From positions 124,001 to 188,000 of the forward strand of contig NZ_JQMQ01000005.1 of assembly GCF_000744815.1 (NCBI RefSeq): 64,000 nt of DNA, written 5' to 3'. Positions within the stretch are counted from its first letter, which is position 1. Each line of letters starts with the position of its first letter. Below are positions 16,187 through 26,947 of the stretch, in pieces. A model generated the notes under the pieces. The model had not been told where the DNA came from and searched no databases. It was given only the letters and a program-made list of their open reading frames with translations. This DNA comes from Phaeacidiphilus oryzae TH49. GTDB taxonomy: Bacteria > Actinomycetota > Actinomycetes > Streptomycetales > Streptomycetaceae. The position numbers and the translations under genes were made by a program.

Positions 16187-16322
16187 GTTCACACGAACCG
16201 CGTTCCCTTGCCCGAACAGTGTTCGAAGACGATGAACCACGTTTGCCGCGAGTGACCGGAATTCCCCCGAGGGAAGGATGTCGCCGCTGAGCAGCCCGTC
16301 GACTGGCGTTTCTCGAACGTTC
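16187..16322. promoter_or_regulatory. Three GTTC/GAAC palindromes between TetR and ABC operon
   Basis: GTTC-ACAC-GAAC at 16187-16198, the perfect CGAACA-G-TGTTCG at 16213-16225, and GAACGTTC at 16315-16322. All share the same half site and lie in the divergent promoter region. Confidence 0.55.
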
Positions 16323-16389
16323 AACCGGAAGCCCCTGCTTGGGTTGTGGCGGGGCCCTAGGTTTCCTGAGGGATTTTCGAGAAGGGCTT

Positions 16390-17382
16390 ATGGACACTCA
16401 ACTCGCGGTGCGCGCACGAGGCTTGACGAAGAGCTTCGGCGACGTGGTGGCGCTGGACGGGGTCGATCTGGATCTGGACGCCGGGCGGATCCATGGCCTG
16501 GTCGGGCCGAACGGAGCCGGCAAGACGACTCTCCTCGGCCTGCTGCTCGGCCTCGCCGTCGCCGACTTCGGACTGCTGGAGGTGCTGGGCGCGCCCGGCG
16601 GCCGGGCCCTCGCGGCGCCCCCCGGGGTGGCCGGCTTCGTCGACGGGCCCGGGCTCTACCCGACCCTGACCGCCCGTCAGAACCTCGCCGCCCTCGCCGC
16701 GCTGCGCGGGCAGGACGCCAGGAGCGGCCGGATCGACCGGGCGCTGCACGAGGTGGGCCTCGCCGAGGTCGCCGACGACCGGACGCGCGGCTTCTCGCTC
16801 GGCATGCGCCAGCGGCTCGGCCTGGCCGCCGCGCTGCTCACCGATCCCCGCCTGCTGGTCCTCGACGAGCCCGCCAACGGCCTCGACCCGGCCGGCAAGC
16901 AGCAGGTGCACGAGGTCCTCACCCGCCTGGCCGCCGGGGGCACCACCGTCCTCCTCTCCAGCCACCGGATGGACGACATCGAGGCGCTCTGCTCCGAGGT
17001 CACCATCCTGGCCACCGGCCGGGTCCGCTTCACCGGCCCGCTGGACAAACTGGCGGCCGAGAACACCGAGCTCGACTACCGGCTCCTCACCTCGGACCCC
17101 GCGGCCGCCCGGACGCTCGCCGCCGAGGCGGACGGGATACGGGTGACCGAGCCGGCCCGGTCCTGGCGCGGGGCCGAGGCGCTGGTCGTCCGGGCGCAGC
17201 TGCCCGCGCTGGACGGGCTGGTGGCCGAGCTGGCGCGGGCGGAGGTCGCGGTGCGCGAGCTCGCCCCGGTGAGGTCGCCGCTGGAGGCCGCCTTCCTCGC
17301 CCTCACCGAGAGCGCCGAGACCTCGGAGAGCGACGCAGGCACCCAGAGCGCCCAGAGCACCGAGACGCAGGAGGCCGAGTGA
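16390..17382 (+). CDS. ABC transporter ATP-binding protein
   Basis: 330-aa ATPase of a two-component (ABC-2 type) exporter. Walker A GPNGAGKTT (39-47), Q-loop region, signature FSLGMRQR (about 136-143), Walker B LLVLDEPANGLDP and the switch His in LSSHRMDD are all present. A C-terminal extension of about 110 residues (Ala/Glu-rich, ending in Ser/Thr/Glu) is typical of drug-exporter ATPases such as the DrrA group. ATG 16390 follows GAAGGG at 8 nt. The stop overlaps the permease start by one base (TGATG), so expression is coupled. Likely controlled by the divergent TetR. Confidence 0.93.
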   Translation: MDTQLAVRARGLTKSFGDVVALDGVDLDLDAGRIHGLVGPNGAGKTTLLGLLLGLAVADFGLLEVLGAPGGRALAAPPGVAGFVDGPGLYPTLTARQNLAALAALRGQDARSGRIDRALHEVGLAEVADDRTRGFSLGMRQRLGLAAALLTDPRLLVLDEPANGLDPAGKQQVHEVLTRLAAGGTTVLLSSHRMDDIEALCSEVTILATGRVRFTGPLDKLAAENTELDYRLLTSDPAAARTLAAEADGIRVTEPARSWRGAEALVVRAQLPALDGLVAELARAEVAVRELAPVRSPLEAAFLALTESAETSESDAGTQSAQSTETQEAE

Positions 17383-18770
17383 TGTCCGCGACCGTCGCCG
17401 ACGAGGGCACCGCCCCCGCCGGGACCCGGACCGAAGCCGTCCAGGCGCTCCGCGTGCCGGTCTCCCGCAGCTACCGCTTCGAGCTGGTCAAGCTGGTCTC
17501 CCAGTGGCGGATCCGGCTGCTGATGCTGGTCTGCTGGCTGGTGCCCGGGCTCTTCGTGGCCGCGGTGAGCCTGCAGAGCACCCTCCCCACCGACACCCTC
17601 TTCGGCCGCTGGATGCACGCCAGCGGCTGGGCGGGGCCGCTGGTGGTGCTCGGCTTCGCCGGGTCCTGGGCGCTGCCGCTGCTCACCTCGGTGGTCGCGG
17701 GCGACGTCTTCGCGGCCGAGGACCGGCTCGGCACCTGGCGGCATCTGCTGGTCGCGGTCCGCTCCCCGCGCCGGATCTTCGCCGCCAAGGCGCTGGCCGG
17801 GCTCACCGTCATCCTGGCGATGGTCGCCGGCCTGGTGGCCTCCAGCGCCGTCGGCGGCTTGCTCTCGGTGGGCGACCAGCCGCTGGTCGGCCTGGACGGC
17901 CATCCGCTGGCCTCCTCGGACGCCGCCGGGCACGTGCTGCTGGCCTGGCTCTGCGTGCTGGCGCCCACGCTGGCCCTGGCCGGCATCGGGCTGCTCGGCT
18001 CGGTGGTGCTCGGCCGCTCCCCGATCGGCCTGCTGCTGCCCGCACTGCTCGCGGTCGCCATGCAGCTGGCGCAGATGCTGCCGCTGCCGGTGGCGCTGCG
18101 GCTGGCACTGCCCGGCTACGCCTTCATCGCCTGGAACGGCCTCTTCGCCGCCCCCGCCCAGCTGGGCGAACTGCTGATCGCGGTCGCGGTCAGCCTGGCC
18201 TGGGCGGTGGCCGCCACCGTCTCCGCGTATCTGCTCTTCGTACGCCGGGACTTCACCAATGCCACCGACGACGGACTCGGCCGGCGGGCGCTGTGGGTCG
18301 GACTGCTGCCGCCGGTCGGACTGCTCGCACTGGGCTTCGGCGCGGTGGCCGCGGCCGCCCCCTCGACAACCGGCTCGGGGATCACCCAGGCGAAGGTGGA
18401 GCGCTCGGTGGCCACCTCCTTCGCCCACCTCTACCGGCTGCAGACCGAGCAGCTCCACCGCCCCGCGGTGACCGAGGCGCAGCTGCGGACCACCGCGACC
18501 TGCGACCGCAGCGACGGCCAGGTCGACCCGACCGGTCCCGGCAACGACTGGCGCTGCGTGGTCACCTGGCACCTCCCCGGCGCCGCCGCCCCGGGGAACG
18601 CCGTCTACCAGCTCGACGTCGCCTCGGACGGCCGTATCGAGGCCGACGGCGACGGACCGAAGGAAGTCAACGGCTACTTCCTGGTGCGCTCCGCCCACGC
18701 GGACGCGCCGAACCCGCTCTGGCAGTTCGACGGCGACGTCGAGCTGCTGCCCACCTCCCCGAAGGGATGA
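17382..18770 (+). CDS. ABC-2 type permease with a C-terminal extracytoplasmic domain
   Basis: 462-aa membrane partner of the preceding ATPase. About six hydrophobic segments are visible in residues 40-330 (LLMLVCWLVPGLFVAAVSL to GLLPPVGLLALGFGAVAAAA). After the last segment comes a hydrophilic domain of about 130 residues with one Cys pair (ATCDRS and WRCVV), probably a disulfide outside the membrane. Such a tail is not standard for ABC-2 permeases and may contact the secreted phosphoesterase encoded next. The start codon overlaps the ATPase stop; the stop is 5 bp before the next start. Confidence 0.9.
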   Translation: MSATVADEGTAPAGTRTEAVQALRVPVSRSYRFELVKLVSQWRIRLLMLVCWLVPGLFVAAVSLQSTLPTDTLFGRWMHASGWAGPLVVLGFAGSWALPLLTSVVAGDVFAAEDRLGTWRHLLVAVRSPRRIFAAKALAGLTVILAMVAGLVASSAVGGLLSVGDQPLVGLDGHPLASSDAAGHVLLAWLCVLAPTLALAGIGLLGSVVLGRSPIGLLLPALLAVAMQLAQMLPLPVALRLALPGYAFIAWNGLFAAPAQLGELLIAVAVSLAWAVAATVSAYLLFVRRDFTNATDDGLGRRALWVGLLPPVGLLALGFGAVAAAAPSTTGSGITQAKVERSVATSFAHLYRLQTEQLHRPAVTEAQLRTTATCDRSDGQVDPTGPGNDWRCVVTWHLPGAAAPGNAVYQLDVASDGRIEADGDGPKEVNGYFLVRSAHADAPNPLWQFDGDVELLPTSPKG

Positions 18771-18775
18771 CCCCC

Positions 18776-21550
18776 ATGCAGGTGACTCGCCGCCGACGAA
18801 GCGCTGAGCACGACGGGCTCGCCGAGAAGCGGCAGCTCGTGGTGCTCGGCCGGCGAGTGGGCCGGCGGGCGGCACTGCTGACCGCCTGCGTCACCGCCGT
18901 CGCACTCGCGACCGGCACCGCCATCGCCCAGACCAACCAGTTCGGCACCCAGCAGGTCGGCCAGACCACCGCGAAGGGCGAGGTGATATCGAGCGACCAG
19001 TACCTCGCGCCGTACGGCGACCGGACGGTCATCGACGACGGCAAGATCATGTCCTCCACCGTCAGCCCGGACGGCTCGCACCTGGCGGCGGCGGTGACCG
19101 ACGGCGACGCCGCGCTGGTCATCATGGACCTCAAGACCGGGAAGGTGCTGCAGAAGGTCGGCAGTGCCGCCGGCACCGACCTCCACATCAGCAGCAGCGC
19201 CGTCGGCCAGGAGGGCCCGACCTACTCGCCGGACGGCAAGCAGCTGTGGCTCGGTCAGGCCGACGGCTACACCAAGTTCACCGTGAACCCGGACGGCACC
19301 CTCGCCGACCCGGTCAGCGTCCCGATCGCCGCCCAGGGCAGCGAGCACGCACTGGTGGCCGGCGCGGTCTTCTCCGCCGACGGATCCACGGTGTACTCGG
19401 CGGTCAACGGCCAGAACCGGGTGGTCGCCATCGACGCGGCGACCGGCGCGATCAAGCAGAGCTGGAACGTCGGCAACGCCCCGCGCGGGATGGTCCAGGT
19501 CGGCAGCAAGCTCTACATCAGCAACGAGGGCGGCCGTCCGGCCCGGTCCGGCGACTCCACCCTCAACTCCTACGGCACGCAGGTGCCGGCGAACCCCGAG
19601 ACCGGCGCCACCACCACCGGCACGGTCAGCGTGATCGACCTGGCCCACCCGTCCGCCACGCCGGCGACCATCGAGGTGGGGCTCCACCCGACCGCGGTCT
19701 ACGCCAAGAAGGGCGCGGTCTTCGTCACCGACACCGCCTCCAACGACGTCGCGGTGATCGACACCACCCGGGACAAGGTCGTCCAGACGATCTCCACCAA
19801 GCCCTGGCCGGAGGCCTCGGTCGGCTACGAGCCGGACGCGGTGACCCTCACCGACGACGGCCATCTCCTGGTCACCCTGGGCCGGGCGAACGCGGTCGCG
19901 GTCTACCGCTACACCAGCCCGCAGGCCCCGGTCAGCTACGTCGGGCTGCTGCCGACCGACTACTTCCCGGCGGAGATCACCACCGCCGGCGGCAAGGTGG
20001 TCGTCTCCAACACCCGCGGCATCGACGCCCGCCGGCCCACCACCGCGGCCGGGCACGGCACCCACGACACCACCTCCAGCCTGACCCAGTTCACGCTGCC
20101 CAGCGACGGCGTGATCCGGGCCCAGACCGCCAAGGTCTTCCAGCAGAACGGCTGGACGCCGAACGCCGTGGCGATGGCGAACAAGCACAGCACGGCCCGG
20201 CCGGTGCCGGTCCCGGCGCGGATCGGCGACCCGTCGACGATCAAGCACGTCTTCCTCATCGTCAAGGAGAACCGCACCTACGACCAGCTCTTCGGGGACA
20301 TCTCCAAGGGCAACGGCGACCCGGCGCTGGCCGAGTTCGGCGAGAACGTGACGCCCAATCAGCACGCCCTGGCGAACCAGTTCGGCCTCTACGACAACAC
20401 CTACGACATCGGCACCAACTCCGCCGAGGGCCACAACTGGCTGATGCAGGCGGACAACCCGGAGTACACCGAGTCCTCGGCCGGCGAGTACACCCGCAGC
20501 TACGACACCGAAGACGACGCCCTCGGCCACCAGGAGTCCGGCTTCCTGTGGACCGGGGCCCAGGCGGCCGGCAAGTCGGTCCGGGACTTCGGCGAGTTCC
20601 AGCAGTTCCTGACCAAGCCCACCGGGGCCAGCTGGCAGAACCTCTACTGCGACGCCAAGAACATGGACGCGACCGGTTCCCAGACGGCGTACACGCTGAA
20701 CTCCTCCTCGCCGATCCCGTCGCTGAACAGCGTCTCGGTCTCGGGCTTCCCGAAGTTCGACACCAGCGTGCCGGACCAGTACCGGTACCAGATCTGGAAG
20801 CAGGACTTCGAGAAGAACGGTCCCGCGAACCTGAACATGTTCTGGCTCTCCAGCGACCACACCGGCGGCCCGGCCAGCCCGGCCGCCCAGGTCGCCGACA
20901 ACGACCTGGCCACCGGCAAGATCGTGGACCAGATCTCGCACAGCAAGTACTGGAAGGACTCGGCGATCTTCGTCGTCGAGGACGACTCCCAGGCCGGCCT
21001 GGACCATGTGGACGGCCACCGGGCGCCGATCCAGATCATCAGCCCCTGGGCGCAGCACGGCACGGTCGACGACCGCTACTACACCCAGATCACGATGATC
21101 CGGACCATCGAGCAGATCCTCGGGATCAAGCCGATGAACCAGAAGGACTCCGCGGCCACCCCGATGACCACGGCCTTCACCTCCAAGCCGAACTACACCC
21201 CGTTCACCGCGGTGCCCAACCGCACCTCGCTGACCGACGGCCTGGCCACCCAGCCCAGCTGCGGCCCGGACACCCCGGCGGCGCAGGACACCAAGGCCGC
21301 GGTGGTGCCCTCCACCACGGCCGTCCCGGCGGCGCAGCGGACCGTGGCCGCCGAGTGGGCCAAGTGGAAGTCGCAGCAGCGGCTGACCGGCCCGAACGCC
21401 GTGCCGGACTACGCCAACCCGGCCCAGATGAACCATCTGACCTGGTACGAGCGGTACAACTGGACCAAGCCGTACCCGGGTGAGAGCAAGATCTACGCCC
21501 CGGGCAGCGTGCCCGGCGCGTACATCCCGTCCTCGGACACCGACGGCTGA
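18776..21550 (+). CDS. Secreted YncE-like beta-propeller plus phosphoesterase (alkaline phosphatase superfamily)
   Basis: 924-aa exported protein. An Arg-rich start (VTRRRRSAEH) and a hydrophobic stretch ALLTACVTAVALATGTAIAQ (about 36-55) form a signal peptide. Residues about 80-470 are a YncE-type beta-propeller (repeated SPDG/..VIDLAT.. blades). Residues about 480-800 are a phosphoesterase domain: IVKENRTYDQLFGD near its start and FVVEDDSQAGLDHVDGHR for metal binding. The second ATG (18776) is preferred because GAAGGG is 9 nt upstream; one at 18767 has none. Third gene of the ABC operon, so it probably acts on an exported or envelope phosphoester. Confidence 0.88.
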   Translation: MQVTRRRRSAEHDGLAEKRQLVVLGRRVGRRAALLTACVTAVALATGTAIAQTNQFGTQQVGQTTAKGEVISSDQYLAPYGDRTVIDDGKIMSSTVSPDGSHLAAAVTDGDAALVIMDLKTGKVLQKVGSAAGTDLHISSSAVGQEGPTYSPDGKQLWLGQADGYTKFTVNPDGTLADPVSVPIAAQGSEHALVAGAVFSADGSTVYSAVNGQNRVVAIDAATGAIKQSWNVGNAPRGMVQVGSKLYISNEGGRPARSGDSTLNSYGTQVPANPETGATTTGTVSVIDLAHPSATPATIEVGLHPTAVYAKKGAVFVTDTASNDVAVIDTTRDKVVQTISTKPWPEASVGYEPDAVTLTDDGHLLVTLGRANAVAVYRYTSPQAPVSYVGLLPTDYFPAEITTAGGKVVVSNTRGIDARRPTTAAGHGTHDTTSSLTQFTLPSDGVIRAQTAKVFQQNGWTPNAVAMANKHSTARPVPVPARIGDPSTIKHVFLIVKENRTYDQLFGDISKGNGDPALAEFGENVTPNQHALANQFGLYDNTYDIGTNSAEGHNWLMQADNPEYTESSAGEYTRSYDTEDDALGHQESGFLWTGAQAAGKSVRDFGEFQQFLTKPTGASWQNLYCDAKNMDATGSQTAYTLNSSSPIPSLNSVSVSGFPKFDTSVPDQYRYQIWKQDFEKNGPANLNMFWLSSDHTGGPASPAAQVADNDLATGKIVDQISHSKYWKDSAIFVVEDDSQAGLDHVDGHRAPIQIISPWAQHGTVDDRYYTQITMIRTIEQILGIKPMNQKDSAATPMTTAFTSKPNYTPFTAVPNRTSLTDGLATQPSCGPDTPAAQDTKAAVVPSTTAVPAAQRTVAAEWAKWKSQQRLTGPNAVPDYANPAQMNHLTWYERYNWTKPYPGESKIYAPGSVPGAYIPSSDTDG

Positions 21551-21559
21551 CGCCGATCC

Positions 21560-21579
21560 GCCGGGCGGCTCCGCCCGGC
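21560..21579. terminator. Hairpin between convergent phosphoesterase and methyltransferase genes
   Basis: GCCGGGCGG-CT-CCGCCCGGC, a perfect inverted repeat in the 52-bp convergent gap, able to serve both strands. Confidence 0.6.
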
Positions 21580-21602
21580 ACGTCCGCGGCCCCGGGCCGG
21601 CC

Positions 21603-22502
21603 TCAGCGCCGGGCCGGGGCCGCGGCCGTACGCGGGGCGCGCTCGGCGATCAGGAAGGTGGTGCCGGCCGAGGCGATCTCGGGACGGGCGGCCGCGTAGG
21701 CGACCTCCAGCTCCGGGCGGTCGAAGCGGCGGACGGCCCAGCCGCGGTTCTCCAGCCAGTCGGCGGCGTCGGTGCCGAGGCCGCCGCGCCAGAGCGAGCT
21801 GGCGCCGCGGCCGGCTCGGGCGTCCGCGCCGCGGTTGGCGGCGAGGGTCTTCCGCATGCCGCCGCGGACCAGGGCCAGCCGGCTGCCCGGGGCGGAGAGC
21901 CGGCCGACCGTGTTCAGCAGGGCCGCCGAGCGCTCCGGGCCCAGGTAGATCAGCAGGCCCTCGATCAGCCAGGCGGTCGGCCGGTCCGGATCGAAGCCGG
22001 CGCCGGTCAGCGGAGTGGTCCAGTCGTCGTTCAGGTCCGCCGGGACCACGGCACGGCGGGCCGTCGGCCGGGCGTCCGGGAGATCGGCCAGGACGCGCTC
22101 CTTGAACGCGATCGACTCCGGCAGGTCGAGCTCGAAGACCTGCTGCCCGGCCGGCCAGTCCAGGCGGAAGGCCCGGGTGTCCAGTCCGGCCGCGAGCAGC
22201 ACGGTCTGGCGGATGCCGTCCGCGGCGGCCCGCAGCAGGTAGTCGTCGAAGAAGCGGGTGCGCAGCACGATGTGACGGGCCATCGCCGCCCTGGCCTCGC
22301 GGTCCTCGGGCGGGCGCGGCGCCCCGGACCCCGGATCGGGGGAGGCCGGCGGCCGGTCGGCGGCGGCCACGAAGGCCTGCGCGTACGGATCGTCGAAGAG
22401 CCGGTCCTCCCGGGCGCTCTCCTGGGCGCGGACTACGGCGACTCCGAGCGCGGTGCGCCCGACGCCGCCGGGGACTGAGGCGGGTTCACTGCTGCTGCTC
22501 AC
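21603..22502 (-). CDS. Class I SAM-dependent methyltransferase (TIGR00027/COG3315 type), last gene of the urease operon
   Basis: 299-aa putative O-methyltransferase. Family features: GVGRTALGVAVVRAQESARE at the start, IVLRTRFFDDYL, the SAM loop VLLAAGLDTRAFRLDWP (about 115-131), FELDLPESIAFK and WLIEGLLIYLGP. The GTG start overlaps the ureD stop by 4 nt (GTGA), so it is translationally coupled to ureD. Nothing in known urease maturation needs a methyltransferase, so its role here is unclear; it may simply ride on the operon. Convergent with the phosphoesterase gene behind a hairpin. Confidence 0.88.
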   Translation of the reverse strand: MSSSSEPASVPGGVGRTALGVAVVRAQESAREDRLFDDPYAQAFVAAADRPPASPDPGSGAPRPPEDREARAAMARHIVLRTRFFDDYLLRAAADGIRQTVLLAAGLDTRAFRLDWPAGQQVFELDLPESIAFKERVLADLPDARPTARRAVVPADLNDDWTTPLTGAGFDPDRPTAWLIEGLLIYLGPERSAALLNTVGRLSAPGSRLALVRGGMRKTLAANRGADARAGRGASSLWRGGLGTDAADWLENRGWAVRRFDRPELEVAYAAARPEIASAGTTFLIAERAPRTAAAPARR

Positions 22503-23406
22503 AGCAGAACCATATGGGGTGGTCCGGACAGCGCGCGGCGCAGGTCCAGTCCGTTCGCCGCGAGGGCGGTGCGCAGGGTGAGTCCGCAGTCGCCGGGGAG
22601 GGCCAGATCGGCGGACTCGGCGGACCCGGCGGAGGCGGTGGCCTCGGCCGCGAACTCGGCCGCGAACTCGCCCGCCCGCCCGGCGGCTTGGACCGGCGGG
22701 CCCGGCGACTCCGTGGTGAGGAGCTGGCCGAGGGCCCGGTGCGGGCCGAGGACCGCCGGCCCGTCCCAGGCGGGGCTGCCCGGGCCGAGGTCGGTCTCCT
22801 GGTCGAGCAGCAGCCTCCCGGGACCGCCGTCGGCGGCGGTCCGACGGACCGTCAGGCGGCTGGCCAGCCGCCCGGGTTGGGGATCGGTCGCGCGGCCGAG
22901 CACCTGCTCCTCGCGGAGCACCAGGCGGGCGCCGGGTGCCAGCCGGACCCGGGTGTGCTGGCGGAGGTGGCTGCCGGCGGCGGCGATCACCGGTTCGGGC
23001 AGCCACTCCAGGATCCCCCCGTCGGCGATGTGGAACTCCAGCTCGTAGCGGGCGGGTTCGAGGGCGGGGGCACCGGGCCCGGTACGGCCGGGGAGGCTGA
23101 CGGTGGCGGCCGCGCTGGTCACCCGCAGCCGGGCGGCCGGCCCCACGCGGACGGTGATCCGCAGATGGTCGCCGGTGAGCGGGGCGGCCATCGCGCCCAC
23201 CACGGTGGCCTGGGCGGCGTCCGGGTCCTCCGGGTGGCGGGTGCGGCGGAGCGCCAGCGGGCCGTCCGAGACCAGCTCGCTGAGGACCGTCCGCGCCCCC
23301 GGGTACGCGGCCTCGGCGCGCAACCGCGCGTGGGCGCGCAGGCCCGGGCGCGGGGCCGCCACGGGCGCCTCACCGGCGTCCGGACCCGCCTCCGCGGCGG
23401 TCGTCC

Positions 23407-23410
<4 letters not shown>
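22499..23410 (-). CDS. ureD: Urease accessory protein UreD
   Basis: 303-aa scaffold protein for nickel insertion into urease; it forms the UreD-UreF-UreG chaperone on apo-urease. The UreD core is visible: [48 protein letters not shown] and the segment [19 protein letters not shown]. The GTG start overlaps the ureG stop by 4 nt and has GGAGGA close upstream. The C-terminal half is Ala/Gly-rich with a duplicated EFAAEFAAE. Its end is coupled to the methyltransferase gene. Confidence 0.92.
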
Positions 23411-24093
<683 letters not shown>

Positions 24094-24119
24094 GGTGAGG
24101 CCTCCTGGCTGGTACCGGT

Positions 24120-24818
24120 TCAGGACGCGAAGAGCCGCGGCTGGAGTCCCGCGTGTCGCTCCGCGTAGAGGTCGAGCAGCGGGGACGAGGCGGCGGGCAG
24201 CGCGTCCGGCCCCTCGACCACCGCGCGCAGCCCGGCGGCTGACGCCTCGTCGGCCACCGCGTCCAGCTCGGCGGCGAGCCGGGCGAGGACGCCGGTGGCC
24301 GCGAACGGATCGAGCCCGAGCAGCCGCACGCAGGCGGTGGCGGGCCCGGAGACCGTCTCGTAGGCGACCGCCGAGGCCGCGTCGGCCGGTCCGAGCCCGG
24401 CCGTCCGGGCGGCCAGGCCGAGGACGACCGGCTGGTGCGCCCCGCGCGGCCGGGCCGCGGCCAGCCGCTCCAGCTCGGCCGAGGGCCAGCAGGCCCGGAC
24501 CGCCCTGACCAGCTGCCTGCCCAGCCTGCGGGCGGCCGCCCGCTGGGCAGGCGAGGGCGTACGGGCGTCCGCGGCCTCGTCGAGCACCAGCGGGTCGACC
24601 CCGGCGGCCGCCGCCGCGGCCAGCGCCGCGGCGGTGCGCCCGGCGGTGTGGAGGCGTCCCCGGCAGTACCCGGCCAGCTCCTCGACGCCGGTGATCCGGC
24701 CGGCCCGCACCGCCGCCTCGGCGCCGCCGGAGTGGGCGTGGGTGCCGGCCGGGAAGCGGCCGTCGGCCAGCACCAGCAGCGCGGCCCGGCGCGCCGGGCC
24801 CTCCGTCCACTCGCCCAT
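24120..24818 (-). CDS. ureF: Urease accessory protein UreF
   Basis: 232-aa all-helical partner of UreD and UreG. Family features: [21 protein letters not shown] at the start, [20 protein letters not shown], and the C-terminal [20 protein letters not shown], a typical UreF end. The ATG overlaps the ureC stop by one base (TGATG), so translation is coupled to the catalytic subunit. It acts as the GTPase regulator of UreG in the chaperone complex. Confidence 0.94.
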   Translation of the reverse strand: MGEWTEGPARRAALLVLADGRFPAGTHAHSGGAEAAVRAGRITGVEELAGYCRGRLHTAGRTAAALAAAAAAGVDPLVLDEAADARTPSPAQRAAARRLGRQLVRAVRACWPSAELERLAAARPRGAHQPVVLGLAARTAGLGPADAASAVAYETVSGPATACVRLLGLDPFAATGVLARLAAELDAVADEASAAGLRAVVEGPDALPAASSPLLDLYAERHAGLQPRLFAS

Positions 24819-26569
24819 CAGAACAGGAAGTAGCGCTGCGCCATGGGCAGTTCCTCGGCCGGGGCCGGTTCCACCACCTCGCCGTCGATCCGCACGGTGA
24901 AGGTGTCCGGCTCGACGGTCACCGACGGGCGGGCGGCGTTCTCCCGCAGGTCGTCCTTGGTCACCCGGCGGGTGTCCGCGGTCGCGGTGAACGGCTTGGC
25001 CAGGCCCAGGCGTTCGGCCAGGCCGTCGTCCAGGGCCCAGTGGCTGACGAAGTTGACCGAGTTGGACGCCGGGGCCCGCCCGGTGCCGCCGAACATCGGC
25101 CGCGGCAGCACCGGCTGCGGGGTGGGGATGGAGGCGTTGGCGTCGCCCATCTGCGCCCAGGCGATCTGGCCGCCCTTGATCACCAGGTCCGGCTTGACCC
25201 CGAAGAACGCCGGGGTCCACAGCACCAGGTCGGCCAGCTTCCCGCGCTCCACCGAGCCGATCTCCCGGTCCATGCCCTGGGCGACGGCGGGGTTGATGGT
25301 GTACTTGGCGACGTAGCGGCGGGCCCGCCGGTTGTCCGCCCGGGTGTCCCCCGGCAGGCTGCCGCGCCTGCGCTTCATCACATGGGCCGTCTGCCAGGTG
25401 CGCAGGACGACCTCGCCGATCCTGCCCATCGCCTGCGAGTCCGAGGAGATGATGGAGATCGCCCCCAGGTCGTGGAGGACGTCCTCGGCGGCGATGGTGG
25501 ACGGCCGGATCCGGGACTCGGCGAAGGCCAGGTCCTCGGGCACGTTGGGGCTCAGGTGGTGGCAGACCATCAGCATGTCGAGGTGCTCGTCGACGGTGTT
25601 GCGGGTGTGCGGCCGGGTCGGATTGGTCGAGGACGGCAGCACGTTGGGCTCGCTCACCACGGTGATGATGTCCGGGGCGTGCCCGCCGCCCGCGCCCTCG
25701 GTGTGGTAGGCGTGGATGCCCCGGCCGGCGATCGCGGCCAGGGTGTCCTGGACGAATCCGGCCTCGTTGAGGGTGTCGGTGTGGATGGCCAGCTGGGCGC
25801 CGCTCTCCTCGCAGACGTTCAGGCAGGCGTCGATCACCGCCGGGGTGGCGCCCCAGTCCTCGTGGATCTTGAACCCGACCGCCCCGGCCCGCAGTTGGGC
25901 TCGCATCGAGTCGGCGGAGACGGTGTTGCCCTTGCCCAGCAGGCCGATGTTGAGCGGCGTGCCCTCCATCGACTCGAACATCCTGGCCAGGTGCCAGGCG
26001 CCGGGGGTGACGGTGGTGGCCTTGGAGCCCTCGGCGGGCCCGGTGCCGCCGCCGACCAGGGTGGTGATCCCGGCCGAGAGCGCCTCCTCGGCGAGTTGCG
26101 GGCAGATGAAGTGGACGTGGGCGTCGATCGCGCCCGCCGTGAGGATCCTCCCCTGCCCGGCGATCACCTCGGTCTCCGGTCCGATCACCAGGTCCGGGTG
26201 GACGCCGTTCATGGTGTCCGGGTTCCCCGCCTTGCCCAGCGCGGTGATCCGGCCGTCCCGGATGCCCACGTCGGCCTTGACCACGCCCCAGTGGTCGAGC
26301 ACCACCACCCCGGTGATCACGGTGTCCGGGGCGCCCTCCGCACGGGAGGCGCGGGACTGGCCCATGGACTCCCGGATCACCTTTCCGCCGCCGAAGACCG
26401 CCTCGTCGCCGCCGGCGGCGAGATCCTCCTCGATCTCGATCAGCAGGTCGGTGTCGGCGAGCCGGACCCGGTCGCCCGCGGTGGGACCGTAGAGCTCGGC
26501 GTAGCGGCGGCGGGAGAGGGTGAGGGCGGGGGCGGGGCGCGGGGTGTCCGGGCCGGCGGACTCAGCCAT
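24818..26569 (-). CDS. ureC: Urease alpha subunit UreC (catalytic)
   Basis: 583-aa nickel hydrolase that splits urea to ammonia and carbamate. Active-site elements are all present: HVH in [10 protein letters not shown], the carbamylated Lys in GFKIHEDWG, His in AIHTDTLNE and in [12 protein letters not shown], flap Cys and His in [13 protein letters not shown], and Asp in [13 protein letters not shown] 26569 has GGAGGG 7 nt upstream, inside ureB; the two genes overlap by 8 nt. Full length, so the enzyme should be functional. Confidence 0.98.
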   Translation of the reverse strand: MAESAGPDTPRPAPALTLSRRRYAELYGPTAGDRVRLADTDLLIEIEEDLAAGGDEAVFGGGKVIRESMGQSRASRAEGAPDTVITGVVVLDHWGVVKADVGIRDGRITALGKAGNPDTMNGVHPDLVIGPETEVIAGQGRILTAGAIDAHVHFICPQLAEEALSAGITTLVGGGTGPAEGSKATTVTPGAWHLARMFESMEGTPLNIGLLGKGNTVSADSMRAQLRAGAVGFKIHEDWGATPAVIDACLNVCEESGAQLAIHTDTLNEAGFVQDTLAAIAGRGIHAYHTEGAGGGHAPDIITVVSEPNVLPSSTNPTRPHTRNTVDEHLDMLMVCHHLSPNVPEDLAFAESRIRPSTIAAEDVLHDLGAISIISSDSQAMGRIGEVVLRTWQTAHVMKRRRGSLPGDTRADNRRARRYVAKYTINPAVAQGMDREIGSVERGKLADLVLWTPAFFGVKPDLVIKGGQIAWAQMGDANASIPTPQPVLPRPMFGGTGRAPASNSVNFVSHWALDDGLAERLGLAKPFTATADTRRVTKDDLRENAARPSVTVEPDTFTVRIDGEVVEPAPAEELPMAQRYFLF

Positions 26570-26939
26570 CGAGCGGCCCTCCCGTCTCTCCACGCAACCC
26601 GGCCACCACGCGCCGGCCGCCGATCGGGATCAGCTCCACCTCGACCGGCAGCCCCGGCTCGAAGCGGACGGCGGTGCCCGCCGCGATGTTCAGCCGCCGG
26701 CCGCGGGCGGCCGAACGGTCGAACTCCAGACCGGGGTTGGCCTCCGCGAAGTGGTAGTGGGAGCCGACCTGCACCGGCCGGTCGGCGCGGTTGAGCACGG
26801 TCAGCCGGAGCGGGTCGGCGCCGTGGTTGAGCCCCACGGCGCCCTCGGCGAGGAGGAGTTCGCCGGGTACGACGACGGGGCCGGGGCCGGGGCGGGACGC
26901 GCCCGCGGCGCCCTCGGGTGTCTGCCTCTGCTGGGTCAC
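26562..26939 (-). CDS. ureB: Urease beta subunit UreB
   Basis: 125-aa structural subunit of urease. Typical core: [52 protein letters not shown] and a closing [17 protein letters not shown]. An N-terminal extension of about 22 residues is rich in Pro/Gly/Gln. The GTG start lies 8 bp after ureA, with a weak GAGG site; the end overlaps ureC by 8 nt. Confidence 0.96.
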   Translation of the reverse strand: MTQQRQTPEGAAGASRPGPGPVVVPGELLLAEGAVGLNHGADPLRLTVLNRADRPVQVGSHYHFAEANPGLEFDRSAARGRRLNIAAGTAVRFEPGLPVEVELIPIGGRRVVAGLRGETGGPLDG

Positions 26940-26947
26940 CGGCGGCC

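Noticed and set aside
18674-21436. Long antisense frame under the phosphoesterase gene
   Set aside because: Val/Gly/Arg-rich shadow; the plus strand has a signal peptide and recognisable domains.
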